NCBI GenBank assembly: GCA_964606325.1
Contig: CAZSGE010000007.1
Location: forward strand, 1-64,000
Length of the DNA: 64,000 nucleotides
Source: Berkiella sp964606325
GTDB lineage: Bacteria > Pseudomonadota > Gammaproteobacteria > Berkiellales > Berkiellaceae
Reading direction: 5' to 3'
The position numbers and the translations under genes were made by a program. Of this stretch, positions 8,911 to 17,557 are shown piece by piece. Position 1 is the first letter of the stretch; every line of letters begins with the position of its first letter. A model generated the notes under the pieces. It did no database searches and was not told the DNA's origin. It saw nothing but the letters and a program-made list of their open reading frames with translations.

Positions 8911-11262
8911 TTATTTTTTCTTTGCTTTTTTTATGTTCTCACTGTCTTTATCATTTTCATCGGTTTCATCCAGAGGCCGCTTATCTTTTGCCACAGAAAA
9001 ACCTGGCAAATAAGTGCCCAAATATGAACCCACGCGCGATAAAAAGCTTCGAGGCGCTAATTGCGTTATGTAATGCTCTTCTCCAAATGTTTTGCATAAA
9101 AGATCATATGTTAATTCTTGCGGAAAAAGTCTGATAAACATTATTGCCAACTCAACATGCTCTGGCAATGCTAACAAAGAACATTTAGTAGCCGTATCTA
9201 AATATGGACCAAATATTTCTAATACCATATTTGCATCATCTTCTTCATAATCTGAGCCAATAAAAGAAACCAATATAAGTGGATTACGACGCAAAGCATC
9301 AACGAAATAAGGAAACCGAGTTAATTTAAGCAAATCATCCCTAATTGACAATCTTGCAAAAGAATTAAAATTTCCAGCATCTAGCGCTTTTTGAAACAGG
9401 ATTTTTCTAAACTCATCAGAAAGAAATTCGATAGATTTTAAAACATGATGAGCAGGAATATCTGCAGCATGTAAAGTAATAAATCTATTTAAAAAATCAT
9501 CGTGTTTTAGAGAATGTAGCAATATATATACCGCCAACGCACCAAATGCATTACTATATTCAAATTTAGCTGAGAAAACTAATTTCCGTAAAGCCCAATT
9601 AATTTTATGAGTCAAGCGATTATGAAATAGAAATAATGCATATTTCGCTGCAGCCGATTCATTTTGGGCAAAATTTTCTTGAAGATAAGTCATTAATTTT
9701 TCATTAGTTGTAGCGCTTGCATGTATAAACAACCAGATAACAAATATTTCTAAACGTTCACCAGAAATATTGCTTAGCGCAGGCAAAATTGGATCAACAT
9801 GATCAAGCGAAGCCGCCAAATCAACAAGCCGAGGAATAAATGCTAATGGTACATTAGACATCATGTTCAGAATGAGTAGCCTATCATCATTTAAAAGAGC
9901 CCATTTAAAGGCTGTATTTACCAACCATTTATCATCCTCATCCCTTATGTCTAAATTCAATTCTCCCCGCCCGTTATTAATCAAGTTTTTTCCAGCAAAA
10001 TATTCGGCCACTAAGGACATTTGATCATTTCTACAACACCATTGTGCAATTAACGGTGATTCCATCAAAATGCTTCTGAGATTACTATTTGCTAAAATAG
10101 CATGACACATTCTAAAAGCTTTATTGCGAATTTTAACATCTAAAGATTCAAGTTTTTTGGCGACCATTAAAAATTTTTTAACCATCGGCTTTACAGATAG
10201 CACCGATTTATTATTTAATTCAACCAATGGAATTAAATCTATTCTATCTGCAAGTATAAGTCTTTTCAAAAGCTTCTCTTGTAACTTACCGTTACCTGCC
10301 AATTTTTTAAATGCATAAAATGTATGAGCATTCATCTCAGCAAATACATCATTTAAGGGCTTTTTTGACAGTGTTGATACGATAGAACTTGAGTTTAATT
10401 TTGATTGAATTTCTACCTCATCAAAATCAACCCCCATAATTCTTCTTATTTCTTTTATATTTCCAGCTTCAATTAACTCTTTTAAATCTAAAAGCTCTTG
10501 AGGCAAGGGCTTATAAAATCCATTCAATTCGCGTATTTTTTGTTCAGTTAGATGCGAAAGTATATTCAGATCTGAGATGGATGCTGCCCAACGAAAACAT
10601 TCTTCTCTTTCAAAAGATAGTTCATTTATTGTAAATAAATCGACCAGAGCTCTTATATTCGACGCAGCCAAATAAGCCGATAATAACTCTTCGAAGCTAA
10701 GCGCTTTCAGGAATCCTTGGGGTGCTTTTTTCCCCTGAAAACCAACAACAACGGATACGAAATTCTTATTATCAGTGTCCTCGAAAGCTTCATCCATCTC
10801 CTTGAGCAATAGTTTACTATTTTGCAGTTGTGAATATAATAAGGTTAAGCGATTGCGAAGAGATTCTACAATTTCGTTAAAATCTTTCCCCCTTATCATA
10901 TTAGCTAATATATACGCGGGTATAAATTCTAATGGCTTGTCAATCAAAGGGAGCTTGAATCCTAAATCTTGATATAAAAATGCGATAAATCCCTTATCAT
11001 TAAAGCTCTCAATATGTGTGTCTAAAAAAACTGGGAAGTATTTTTCTACAAGGTCATGAATAATTTTTTTATCTTTTGCTAGAGAATCGAAATATTTACA
11101 GACTAAATTAAAATCATGTTTATTGTAATTATCAAAATCAAATAAGTAATACTCGTAAATTTTAAACCATATATCTTTAGGCAGCAGATGAAATTGGCCA
11201 TCTCTCACAAGCTTTACCATCATTTCAAGCTCTTGTGACACCTGCTCTACACCCTTTAACAT
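8911..11262 (-). CDS. F-box domain protein with basic C-terminal tail, putative effector
   Basis: 783 aa from the ATG at 11262, preceded by AGAGG; a TTG at 11277 would add five residues. Residues about 26-72 match the F-box pattern: LLPKDIWFKIYEYYL, a gap, then FNLVCKYFDSLAKD. F-boxes bind the Skp1 adaptor of eukaryotic SCF ubiquitin ligases, and bacterial examples known from Legionella are secreted effectors. The rest is a long helical, repeat-like region without a clear named family. The last 25 residues are acidic then basic (KRPLDETDEND, ending NIKKAKKK), resembling a bipartite nuclear signal. Secretion and a host target are inferred. Confidence 0.75.
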   Translation of the reverse strand: MLKGVEQVSQELEMMVKLVRDGQFHLLPKDIWFKIYEYYLFDFDNYNKHDFNLVCKYFDSLAKDKKIIHDLVEKYFPVFLDTHIESFNDKGFIAFLYQDLGFKLPLIDKPLEFIPAYILANMIRGKDFNEIVESLRNRLTLLYSQLQNSKLLLKEMDEAFEDTDNKNFVSVVVGFQGKKAPQGFLKALSFEELLSAYLAASNIRALVDLFTINELSFEREECFRWAASISDLNILSHLTEQKIRELNGFYKPLPQELLDLKELIEAGNIKEIRRIMGVDFDEVEIQSKLNSSSIVSTLSKKPLNDVFAEMNAHTFYAFKKLAGNGKLQEKLLKRLILADRIDLIPLVELNNKSVLSVKPMVKKFLMVAKKLESLDVKIRNKAFRMCHAILANSNLRSILMESPLIAQWCCRNDQMSLVAEYFAGKNLINNGRGELNLDIRDEDDKWLVNTAFKWALLNDDRLLILNMMSNVPLAFIPRLVDLAASLDHVDPILPALSNISGERLEIFVIWLFIHASATTNEKLMTYLQENFAQNESAAAKYALFLFHNRLTHKINWALRKLVFSAKFEYSNAFGALAVYILLHSLKHDDFLNRFITLHAADIPAHHVLKSIEFLSDEFRKILFQKALDAGNFNSFARLSIRDDLLKLTRFPYFVDALRRNPLILVSFIGSDYEEDDANMVLEIFGPYLDTATKCSLLALPEHVELAIMFIRLFPQELTYDLLCKTFGEEHYITQLAPRSFLSRVGSYLGTYLPGFSVAKDKRPLDETDENDKDSENIKKAKKK

Positions 11263-11410
11263 ATTTACCTCTAGCAATTAATTTAGTTTTTTGACTATAT
11301 GTTTCTATGAGGAAAATTTCATGTCAGATAAATCCCAATTCCCGATAAAAGAATGCATATCTTTGATAAATGGGTGTATCAGAGAATGTGAGGCGTAAAA
11401 ATATCAGCAT

Positions 11411-11440
11411 TTGTAAGAGTAATTGTGAATTTGTTACACT
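11411..11440 (+). promoter_or_regulatory. Possible promoter for phhA
   Basis: TTGTAA (11411-11416) and TACACT (11435-11440) are separated by 18 bases and lie 30 bases before the phhA start. This is the best sigma-70-like pair in the gap, but the match is only moderate. Confidence 0.3.
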
Positions 11441-11470
11441 GATAAGTAACATCAATATGAGAATACAATT

Positions 11471-12277
11471 ATGAAACAAAGCAAATACACATCAAAAACA
11501 CCGGATGAGAAAGGCTTTGTTGCTTATACACCAGAAGAAAATGGGGTTTGGCACGATCTCTACAACCGTCAAATGGACTTACTCAAAGACAGGGCCTGCC
11601 AAGAATATCTTGATGGCATCAAAGCGCTCGGGTTAACCGCCGATCATATTCCGCAAGTACCCGAGGTCAATGAAAGATTACGCGCCCTTTCGGGATGGGA
11701 AGTAGCCCCTGTGCCTGCCTTAATCGATTTCCAAGGGTTTTTTGAGTTAATGGCCAACAAAAAGTTTCCTGCGGCCACTTTTATTCGCACACGCGAGGAA
11801 CTCGATTACTTACAAGAACCTGATATTTTTCATGAAATATTTGGCCATTGCCCGTTAATCACTTTGCCTGTTTATGCTGATTTTATGTATGAATATGGCA
11901 AACTGGGTTTAAAAGCGAACCATAAAGATAGAGTCATGTTAGCAAGACTTTATTGGTTTACCGTGGAATTTGGTTTGATTCAAACATCAAACGGCATGCG
12001 TATTTATGGCGGTGGTATTTTATCTTCTTTTGGGGAGTCTAAATACGCGTTGGATAGCGATAAACCCTTACGCAAACCATTAGAACCCGTTGAGGCATTT
12101 CGCACCCCTTACAGAATAGATATTTTTCAGCCACTGTACTTTGTGATTAAAGATTTTTCTGAGCTTTTCAATTTATCAAAACTCGATTTAATTGATTTAA
12201 TTGAACAAGCAAGAGCGCTTGGAATGCATTCCCCTTTATTTGAACCCAAGATTAAAGATGATGGGAGATTTTTGTAA
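11471..12277 (+). CDS. phhA: Phenylalanine 4-monooxygenase
   Basis: 268 aa, the usual size of the monomeric bacterial enzyme. It turns phenylalanine into tyrosine using oxygen, non-haem iron and tetrahydropterin. The iron ligands are visible: the two histidines of HEIFGH near residues 121 and 126 and the glutamate in FTVEFGLI near 166. The pterin-recycling partner phhB lies about 1.3 kb away on the other strand and the later tyrosine-pathway genes follow, so it feeds homogentisate catabolism. Confidence 0.96.
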   Translation: MKQSKYTSKTPDEKGFVAYTPEENGVWHDLYNRQMDLLKDRACQEYLDGIKALGLTADHIPQVPEVNERLRALSGWEVAPVPALIDFQGFFELMANKKFPAATFIRTREELDYLQEPDIFHEIFGHCPLITLPVYADFMYEYGKLGLKANHKDRVMLARLYWFTVEFGLIQTSNGMRIYGGGILSSFGESKYALDSDKPLRKPLEPVEAFRTPYRIDIFQPLYFVIKDFSELFNLSKLDLIDLIEQARALGMHSPLFEPKIKDDGRFL

Positions 12278-12282
12278 CTGGA

Positions 12283-12303
12283 CCCCGCTGTCAAGCAGCG
12301 GGG
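12283..12303 (+). terminator. GC-rich hairpin after phhA
   Basis: CCCCGCTG-TCAAG-CAGCGGGG is a perfect 8-bp stem 5 bases after the phhA stop. No T-run follows. It lies between two genes that end toward each other. Confidence 0.5.
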
Positions 12304-12359
12304 ATTCGGAAACAAAATGATCTTACCCCGATTTAGTAGACACAGCCTACGCAGCAGCT

Positions 12360-13091
12360 CTAATTTTTAGCTTTTCGTTTACTAATAGACTCTTTCGCAG
12401 CCTTGCTAACCTTTGGATCAGCATCACGACTCAATATTTTCAACACTTCCGTAGATGTATTAGGATGTTGTGCCACTAATTGCTTCACTGACAAACCTTG
12501 AGCATTGTTAGGTTGGTAATAATATAAAGATTCCAATCGGTCATTTACAAATGATTCATTAATTTTAGCAAGGTTAGCCAATGTTTCCTCCGTGGTAAAA
12601 GGATTCAAGGCAATCGCTTCCAAAATAAAGGGTTGGGAAGCAATGGGGAAAGTCTGATAGGAATTAAATTTATCATTTAACATATTGGCATCATGTAGCA
12701 GATTGATTTCATAAAGAGCCATTTTTGTATTCATCACTTCAACAAAGCTTTCAGTAAAACCCCATACCAATCTTACTGTGATTACTAAAAAAATGAGAAC
12801 AAACAAATTTAATTTCCGGCTTTTTATGGCAACGACTGTTAACAAATAAGCTAAAGTTATAGCAAAACACCAAACTTTGAAGGAACTTACCGTGGCAACA
12901 AAGGGAATTAAGATAAATCCTACCGTAACGACAGGATTAACCGTGCGTAATAAGACATTGGCTTGCACCATAAACTGAGCGGCAAATACAATTCCCATAA
13001 TAATCAAAAAGTATTTAAAAAATAACTTAATCGATTTGCGAGAAAAAACTATGGGATAGAAAAAGTGCTTTAGAGCCTCTGGTATTGCCAT
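12360..13091 (-). CDS. Membrane protein with C-terminal HEAT-like repeats
   Basis: 243 aa, function unknown. After a short basic start there are about four hydrophobic segments in the first 115 residues (around FFKYFLIIMGIVFAAQFM, VGFILIPFVATVSSF, VWCFAITLAYLLTVVAI and LFVLIFLVITVRLVWGF). The C-terminal half is soluble and holds helical repeats of the kind IALNPFTTEETLANLA and VAQHPNTSTEVLKILSRDAD, like leucine-rich-variant or HEAT repeats. It lies between phhA and the small membrane protein but has no visible link to the aromatic pathway. Confidence 0.7.
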   Translation of the reverse strand: MAIPEALKHFFYPIVFSRKSIKLFFKYFLIIMGIVFAAQFMVQANVLLRTVNPVVTVGFILIPFVATVSSFKVWCFAITLAYLLTVVAIKSRKLNLFVLIFLVITVRLVWGFTESFVEVMNTKMALYEINLLHDANMLNDKFNSYQTFPIASQPFILEAIALNPFTTEETLANLAKINESFVNDRLESLYYYQPNNAQGLSVKQLVAQHPNTSTEVLKILSRDADPKVSKAAKESISKRKAKN

Positions 13092-13158
13092 GGTATTTCC
13101 ATCTCATCGTTCGTTCTTTAGCCTAATGCGAAAGACTAGGCTAAAGAGAATTCGACCA

Positions 13159-13395
13159 TTATTTTTTGGTGATTTGGCCCACAATTAACAAAACGATGCC
13201 GCCTACAAGACAGATCCCCCCCAGCAGCGGAGGAAAGCTAACGCGCTCTTTGGTTTGAGCGGTAATTTGCAGATCACCAAATTTAGCAACTTGTTCTTCC
13301 TTGTTATAAGAAAATCCTTGATAGGAGAATGCTATTATTCCAACAACAATTAAAATAATACCCATAATATTTATAACTGATTTCATAACTTGCAT
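13159..13395 (-). CDS. Small two-span membrane protein beside an assembly gap
   Basis: 78 aa, or 75 from the second ATG at 13386. Two hydrophobic segments (INIMGIILIVVGIIAFSY and LLGGICLVGGIVLLIVG) flank a hydrophilic stretch, KFGDLQITAQTKERV. This layout is common in small conserved bacterial membrane proteins of unknown role. No clear ribosome site precedes either ATG. A copy of its first 11 coding bases, with a good GGGAG site in front, lies on the far side of the N-run at 13512-13522, so the true 5' end may be misassembled or a paralogue may be missing. Confidence 0.65.
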   Translation of the reverse strand: MQVMKSVINIMGIILIVVGIIAFSYQGFSYNKEEQVAKFGDLQITAQTKERVSFPPLLGGICLVGGIVLLIVGQITKK

Positions 13396-13501
13396 TCTTC
13401 AGTAACCCTTCTATCTCATACCTTTCTACATCTCCCATCTCATAGACCTTCTCTCCTACTTTGATGCTTGCGCTGACTGTTCTTAATACTTCATCTGTTT
13501 G

Positions 13502-13511
13502 NNNNNNNNNN
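13502..13511. other. Assembly gap (ten Ns)
   Basis: A run of ten unresolved bases. The flanks carry the same 11-base word, ACTGATTTCAT, at 13376-13386 and 13512-13522. The gap may stand for more or less sequence than its length suggests. The minus-strand reading from the gap toward 13396 contains a coding-like stretch (VLRTVSASIKVGEKVYEMGD) that may be a fragment of a neighbouring gene. Confidence 0.95.
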
Positions 13512-13551
13512 ACTGATTTCATATTCCGCTCCCTGGATACTTATCTAGTCA

Positions 13552-13899
13552 CTATTTGTGAGTCATTGCAATGATTGCATCTGATTTAGCTGCGCAGATA
13601 AAATCATTCTCCGATAATCCACCAATCGCATGGGTAGAATACCGTACTTTGCATTTATTATAGGATACTTCTAGATCGGGGTGATGATTTTCAGTATGTG
13701 CCATATATGCCAAAGCATTCACAAATGCCATGGTATGATAATAGTTCTTAAATGAATAGGTACGGGCTATCTCTTTACCTTCTGCGTTTATCACCCATTC
13801 CGGGACTTTCTTTAAGAGAAATTCTGCTTCTTTAAGTGAAAGAGGGTTAACGCCGCCTTCACATGCTTTGCAATGTTTTTGGGTTAAATCGTTACTCAT
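13552..13899 (-). CDS. phhB: Pterin-4a-carbinolamine dehydratase
   Basis: 115 aa. The family motif is plain: TENHHPDLEVSYNKCKVRYS, followed by STHAIGGLSENDFICA. It dehydrates the 4a-hydroxy-tetrahydropterin made by PhhA so that the cofactor can be recycled. Its ATG overlaps the hisC stop by 4 bases (ATGA), so aminotransferase and dehydratase are translated from one message. Pairing with phhA in the same region is the usual bacterial arrangement. Confidence 0.96.
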   Translation of the reverse strand: MSNDLTQKHCKACEGGVNPLSLKEAEFLLKKVPEWVINAEGKEIARTYSFKNYYHTMAFVNALAYMAHTENHHPDLEVSYNKCKVRYSTHAIGGLSENDFICAAKSDAIIAMTHK

Positions 13900-15011
13900 A
13901 CAACCTTTTCCTTTTGCAAAATGGTTTTTAATGCTTTAAGACAGGCTTCATTTTGTGTTGGCGTACCAATCGTGATGCGGAAAAAGTGTTCCATCTTATA
14001 AGGCGCCAAGGGTCTGATGATAATACCCTGTTTTAGTAAAGCTTGAAAAACATCCACATCAGACATGGGAATCTCAAGCGCAAAGAAATTACCTTGAGTT
14101 GGCAAAAATCTTAAGCCTAACTTGCTAAAACCTTCGCTTAATTGCTTTTTTCCTTGCTCATTGACTTGAATGCTTTTAGTTACAAAATCTTGATCTTCTA
14201 AAGCGAGTTTTGCTGCAACTTGCGCCATGTGATTCACATTAAACGGCTGACGGACTCTATTGACCAGCTCAATGATTCTCACATCTGCAACTCCATACCC
14301 CACTCGCAAGCCTGCTAAACCATAAGCTTTAGAAAACGTTCGAGTAATAATGAGATTAGGATATTGCTTAAGCAGCGCTAAAGTTTGAGGATAATCTTTT
14401 GCTATAACATATTCTAAATAAGCTTCGTCACAAACAACCAAAACATCTTGACTGAGTTTATTCATAAAATCGACAAGAGATTGTTGGTTCACATAAGTGC
14501 CAGTAGGATTGTTGGGGTTCGCAAAGATAATCATTCTTGTGCGAGAGGTTACCGCTTTGATGATGGCATCTAAATCAATACCATAATTTTTGGCTGGGGT
14601 TTCTTTAACTTCTATCCCTAACCCCTGCGCTAAAATTTTATATGCAACAAAGGCATATTCAGAAATAAGGATCTGATGATTGCCTGAAACAAAAGTTTGG
14701 ATCAGCATCTTTAGCACATCTTCAGAGCCATTCCCTAAAATAAGTTGAGCCTCGGTTATGTTGTTAAATTCGGCTATGGCTTTTTTTAACTCAAAGGCAC
14801 TGCCATCTGGATATAATGCAAGTTCTGGAAATACTTTAGATAATTGGCTGGTCACGTGCGAACTTGTACCCAGCGGATTTTCATTGCTTGCCAATTTAAT
14901 AAATTCGGCCAAACCCAAGTCACGTTGGCATTCTTTAATCGGCTTCCCGGGCTGATAAGGTTTAAGCGTCAGCAACAAGGGGTTCACTAAGCGATTGGGA
15001 TCAAAAGGCAT
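13896..15011 (-). CDS. hisC: Histidinol-phosphate/aromatic aminotransferase
   Basis: 371 aa class-II PLP aminotransferase. ASNENPLGTS near residue 40 and FSKAYGLAGLRVGYG, with the PLP lysine near residue 227, mark the HisC family. No other histidine-biosynthesis gene is present in the window. It is placed between tyrP and phhB, so a role converting tyrosine to 4-hydroxyphenylpyruvate, the substrate of Hpd, is more likely here. HisC-type enzymes are known to accept aromatic amino acids, but the substrate is inferred from context. Confidence 0.88.
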   Translation of the reverse strand: MPFDPNRLVNPLLLTLKPYQPGKPIKECQRDLGLAEFIKLASNENPLGTSSHVTSQLSKVFPELALYPDGSAFELKKAIAEFNNITEAQLILGNGSEDVLKMLIQTFVSGNHQILISEYAFVAYKILAQGLGIEVKETPAKNYGIDLDAIIKAVTSRTRMIIFANPNNPTGTYVNQQSLVDFMNKLSQDVLVVCDEAYLEYVIAKDYPQTLALLKQYPNLIITRTFSKAYGLAGLRVGYGVADVRIIELVNRVRQPFNVNHMAQVAAKLALEDQDFVTKSIQVNEQGKKQLSEGFSKLGLRFLPTQGNFFALEIPMSDVDVFQALLKQGIIIRPLAPYKMEHFFRITIGTPTQNEACLKALKTILQKEKVV

Positions 15012-15026
15012 AAGTGTTCTCTTCTC

Positions 15027-16280
15027 TTAATAAAACAAATGTGGCTCAGTTAAAGGGGTTGGTAACTTATGCATTCGATGCAATATTTCCAAGACTATCA
15101 CACCTACCCCAAAAGCAAAGGTTACCAGTATGGCAAATCTACCGCCCCAGACGCGGTAGCCCGTTGCCAAATTTAATCGATATCTTCCCCACCATACCAT
15201 CATCGCCGGGAAAATAACTAATAAGATAGCCGCAAAAAATCCCGCATAATGCAATGCTGTAATAAATCTGGGGTAGAACAAAGCAAAGAGAACAGGGGGC
15301 AAAAAGGTTAAGACAGCCAGCGAAAATTTCCCTTTAACCGTTTTTTTAATTTGAAAACCATCGGCAAAGAAATCAAATAAACCCAGAGCAACCCCAATAA
15401 AGGAAGTTAACATAGCGCATAATCCAAAGATCCCAGCTAACAAAGTGATGCGGGGGTTTTGCAGCAAATGACTTAAAAGTTGTGTTACTTCAATGACGGC
15501 TTGTTTGCCCGTATGATGTTCTGCAACTAAAATGGCAACTAGGCCTTGCTCTCCTTTGACAGGAATAACGCCCAGCACTAAAAGTTCCCACAACAAATAA
15601 ACGATTAATGGCAACAAACTGCCTAAGAAAATTGACCATCTTAAGGATTTAACGTCGCTATTAAGATAGTTTTTTAAACTGGGGATTAATAAATGAAAAC
15701 CAAAAGATGTCACCAATAAGGGGCCCGTGGTCCACAGATATTTGGCATGCCCTTCGTTTAATAATTCCGGTGAAACTTTGGGTACCACATGTGAAACTAA
15801 TGCAACATAAGCACCTATCAAACCCACCATCATTATTCGATTAGCCCAATCAACAGAGCGTGCACCAAAATAAACAATCGCAGCAAAAATAATAACGGTC
15901 ACCCACAATCCCATCGATTCATCAAAACCCATCTTACCTAGGATTTTGCCGATAATTCCTGCAGCACCAGATGTGTAGGCTGTCATCAGTGCATATAAAA
16001 ATAAGACATAAGTAATCCAAGCAATAATTTCTCCACCTTTGCCTAAAGTAGATTTTGCCATGGTGATAAGATTCGTTTCTTGAGGATACCAAAGAGAGAC
16101 CTCTAACATTAAAAAAGCACTTAGCGTCATCATCAACCAGCAAAATACAAAAAGCATAGAAGAGGGATAAAAACCGCCTGCTGCAGTGGACACTGGTAAA
16201 GCTAGCATACCAGCACCAATACAGGTGCCTGACACCAGCATAGCACCACCAAATATTTTGTTAAGTGAAACGTTAGCCAA
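15027..16280 (-). CDS. tyrP: Aromatic amino acid permease (tyrosine/tryptophan, HAAAP family)
   Basis: 417 aa with about eleven membrane segments. The start, FGGAMLVSGTCIGAGMLALP, is the signature of the TyrP/Mtr family. It would import tyrosine or a related amino acid by proton symport through the inner membrane. The start codon is TTG, well supported by AAGGAG eight bases upstream. It lies 15 bases before hisC on the same strand, giving a tyrP-hisC-phhB operon divergent from hpd. Tyrosine as the substrate is inferred from the neighbours. Confidence 0.9.
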   Translation of the reverse strand: MANVSLNKIFGGAMLVSGTCIGAGMLALPVSTAAGGFYPSSMLFVFCWLMMTLSAFLMLEVSLWYPQETNLITMAKSTLGKGGEIIAWITYVLFLYALMTAYTSGAAGIIGKILGKMGFDESMGLWVTVIIFAAIVYFGARSVDWANRIMMVGLIGAYVALVSHVVPKVSPELLNEGHAKYLWTTGPLLVTSFGFHLLIPSLKNYLNSDVKSLRWSIFLGSLLPLIVYLLWELLVLGVIPVKGEQGLVAILVAEHHTGKQAVIEVTQLLSHLLQNPRITLLAGIFGLCAMLTSFIGVALGLFDFFADGFQIKKTVKGKFSLAVLTFLPPVLFALFYPRFITALHYAGFFAAILLVIFPAMMVWWGRYRLNLATGYRVWGGRFAILVTFAFGVGVIVLEILHRMHKLPTPLTEPHLFY

Positions 16281-16480
16281 GCGCTAATCTCCTTAAATAT
16301 GGTAAGGCAAATAAGAAAATGCCTTGTAAAGTAACAAAATAGCGCAGTCTTTGGAACCATGCTTTGCATCAATTTTGTCTTTTTATCGCAATCCCTTGGC
16401 ACAAAGACAACTTTGGACTAGGGTATGGACTTACAACTTTTTATAAAAAGTTAGCCGATAAAATTTATAAGGAAGTCATC

Positions 16481-17557
16481 ATGATCCAAGCAATAAAACC
16501 AACAATACATGATAACCCGCTGGCATTAGATGGATTTGAGTTTGTCGAGTTTGCCTCTCCAGAACCTGCAAAGTTAGCTGATTTTTTTCTAAAGCTTGGA
16601 TTTACCAAAATCGCAAAACATCGCTCTAAAAATGTAACCTTATTTCGCCAAGGTGAAATTAATTTCATTCTCAATGAAGAGCCTAATACACATGCACAAG
16701 CTTTTACGAAAGATCATGGACCATGTGCTTGCGCCATGGCCTTTCGAACTCAAGATGCCAATAAAGCCTTCGATATGGCCGTCAAGAAAGGGGCTAAACC
16801 TTATCTTGAAGGTAAAGTGGGACCAGGTGAATTACAAATCCCAGCTATTTACGGTATTGGTGATAGCTTGCTCTATTTTGTTGATAAATATCAAAAAGAG
16901 TCTATTTACGATACCGACTTTGTTCCATTATCTGGCGTTGATCAACATCCCAAAGGTGAAGGTTTAACCATTATCGATCACCTAACACATAATGTGTTTC
17001 AAGGCCAAATGGAAAAATGGGCTAACTTTTATAAAGATATTTTTAACTTCTATGAAATACGCTATTTTGATATCAAAGGCGAGAAAACAGGTTTAGTGAG
17101 TTATGCACTCTCTAGCCCTTGTGGAAAAATCAAGATCCCCTTAAACGAATCTAAAGATGATAAATCACAAATCGCTGAATACCTGCATGAATATAAAGGT
17201 GAAGGCATTCAGCATATTGCTTTAGCAACACAAGATATTTACACCTCCATTGAAAAATTGAGCGCAAAAGGCCTTAATTTTCTGAGTACGCCGGATACTT
17301 ACTATGAAATGATAAGAGAAAGAGTCAAAGGTCACCGCGAAGATATTGCCAGAATGCAAAGAAACCAAATTCTAATCGACGGTGAAGTTGCCAATAATGA
17401 AGAAAAAATATTACTACAAATTTTCACTGAAAATGTGATCGGCCCCATCTTCTTTGAAATTATCCAACGAAAAGGAAATGATGGGTTTGGTGAGGGTAAT
17501 TTCCGCGCCTTATTTTTAGCCATTGAACGAGATCAAATGCGTCGAGGAGTATTGTAA
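16481..17557 (+). CDS. hpd: 4-Hydroxyphenylpyruvate dioxygenase
   Basis: 358 aa from the ATG at 16481, which has AAGGA upstream; longer in-frame starts would add 39 unneeded residues. It makes homogentisate from 4-hydroxyphenylpyruvate. Two glyoxalase-like halves are visible. The iron ligands fit H in DHLTHNV (about 166), H in GIQHIALAT (about 244) and E in FFEIIQRKG (about 325), followed by the GFGEGNFRALF C-terminus. The stop overlaps the fahA start by one base. Confidence 0.96.
   Translation: MIQAIKPTIHDNPLALDGFEFVEFASPEPAKLADFFLKLGFTKIAKHRSKNVTLFRQGEINFILNEEPNTHAQAFTKDHGPCACAMAFRTQDANKAFDMAVKKGAKPYLEGKVGPGELQIPAIYGIGDSLLYFVDKYQKESIYDTDFVPLSGVDQHPKGEGLTIIDHLTHNVFQGQMEKWANFYKDIFNFYEIRYFDIKGEKTGLVSYALSSPCGKIKIPLNESKDDKSQIAEYLHEYKGEGIQHIALATQDIYTSIEKLSAKGLNFLSTPDTYYEMIRERVKGHREDIARMQRNQILIDGEVANNEEKILLQIFTENVIGPIFFEIIQRKGNDGFGEGNFRALFLAIERDQMRRGVL

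Noticed and set aside
13304..13522. 72-aa minus-strand frame across the N-run
   Set aside because: It contains unknown residues and then runs into the small membrane-protein gene in another frame. Only the gap itself is reported.
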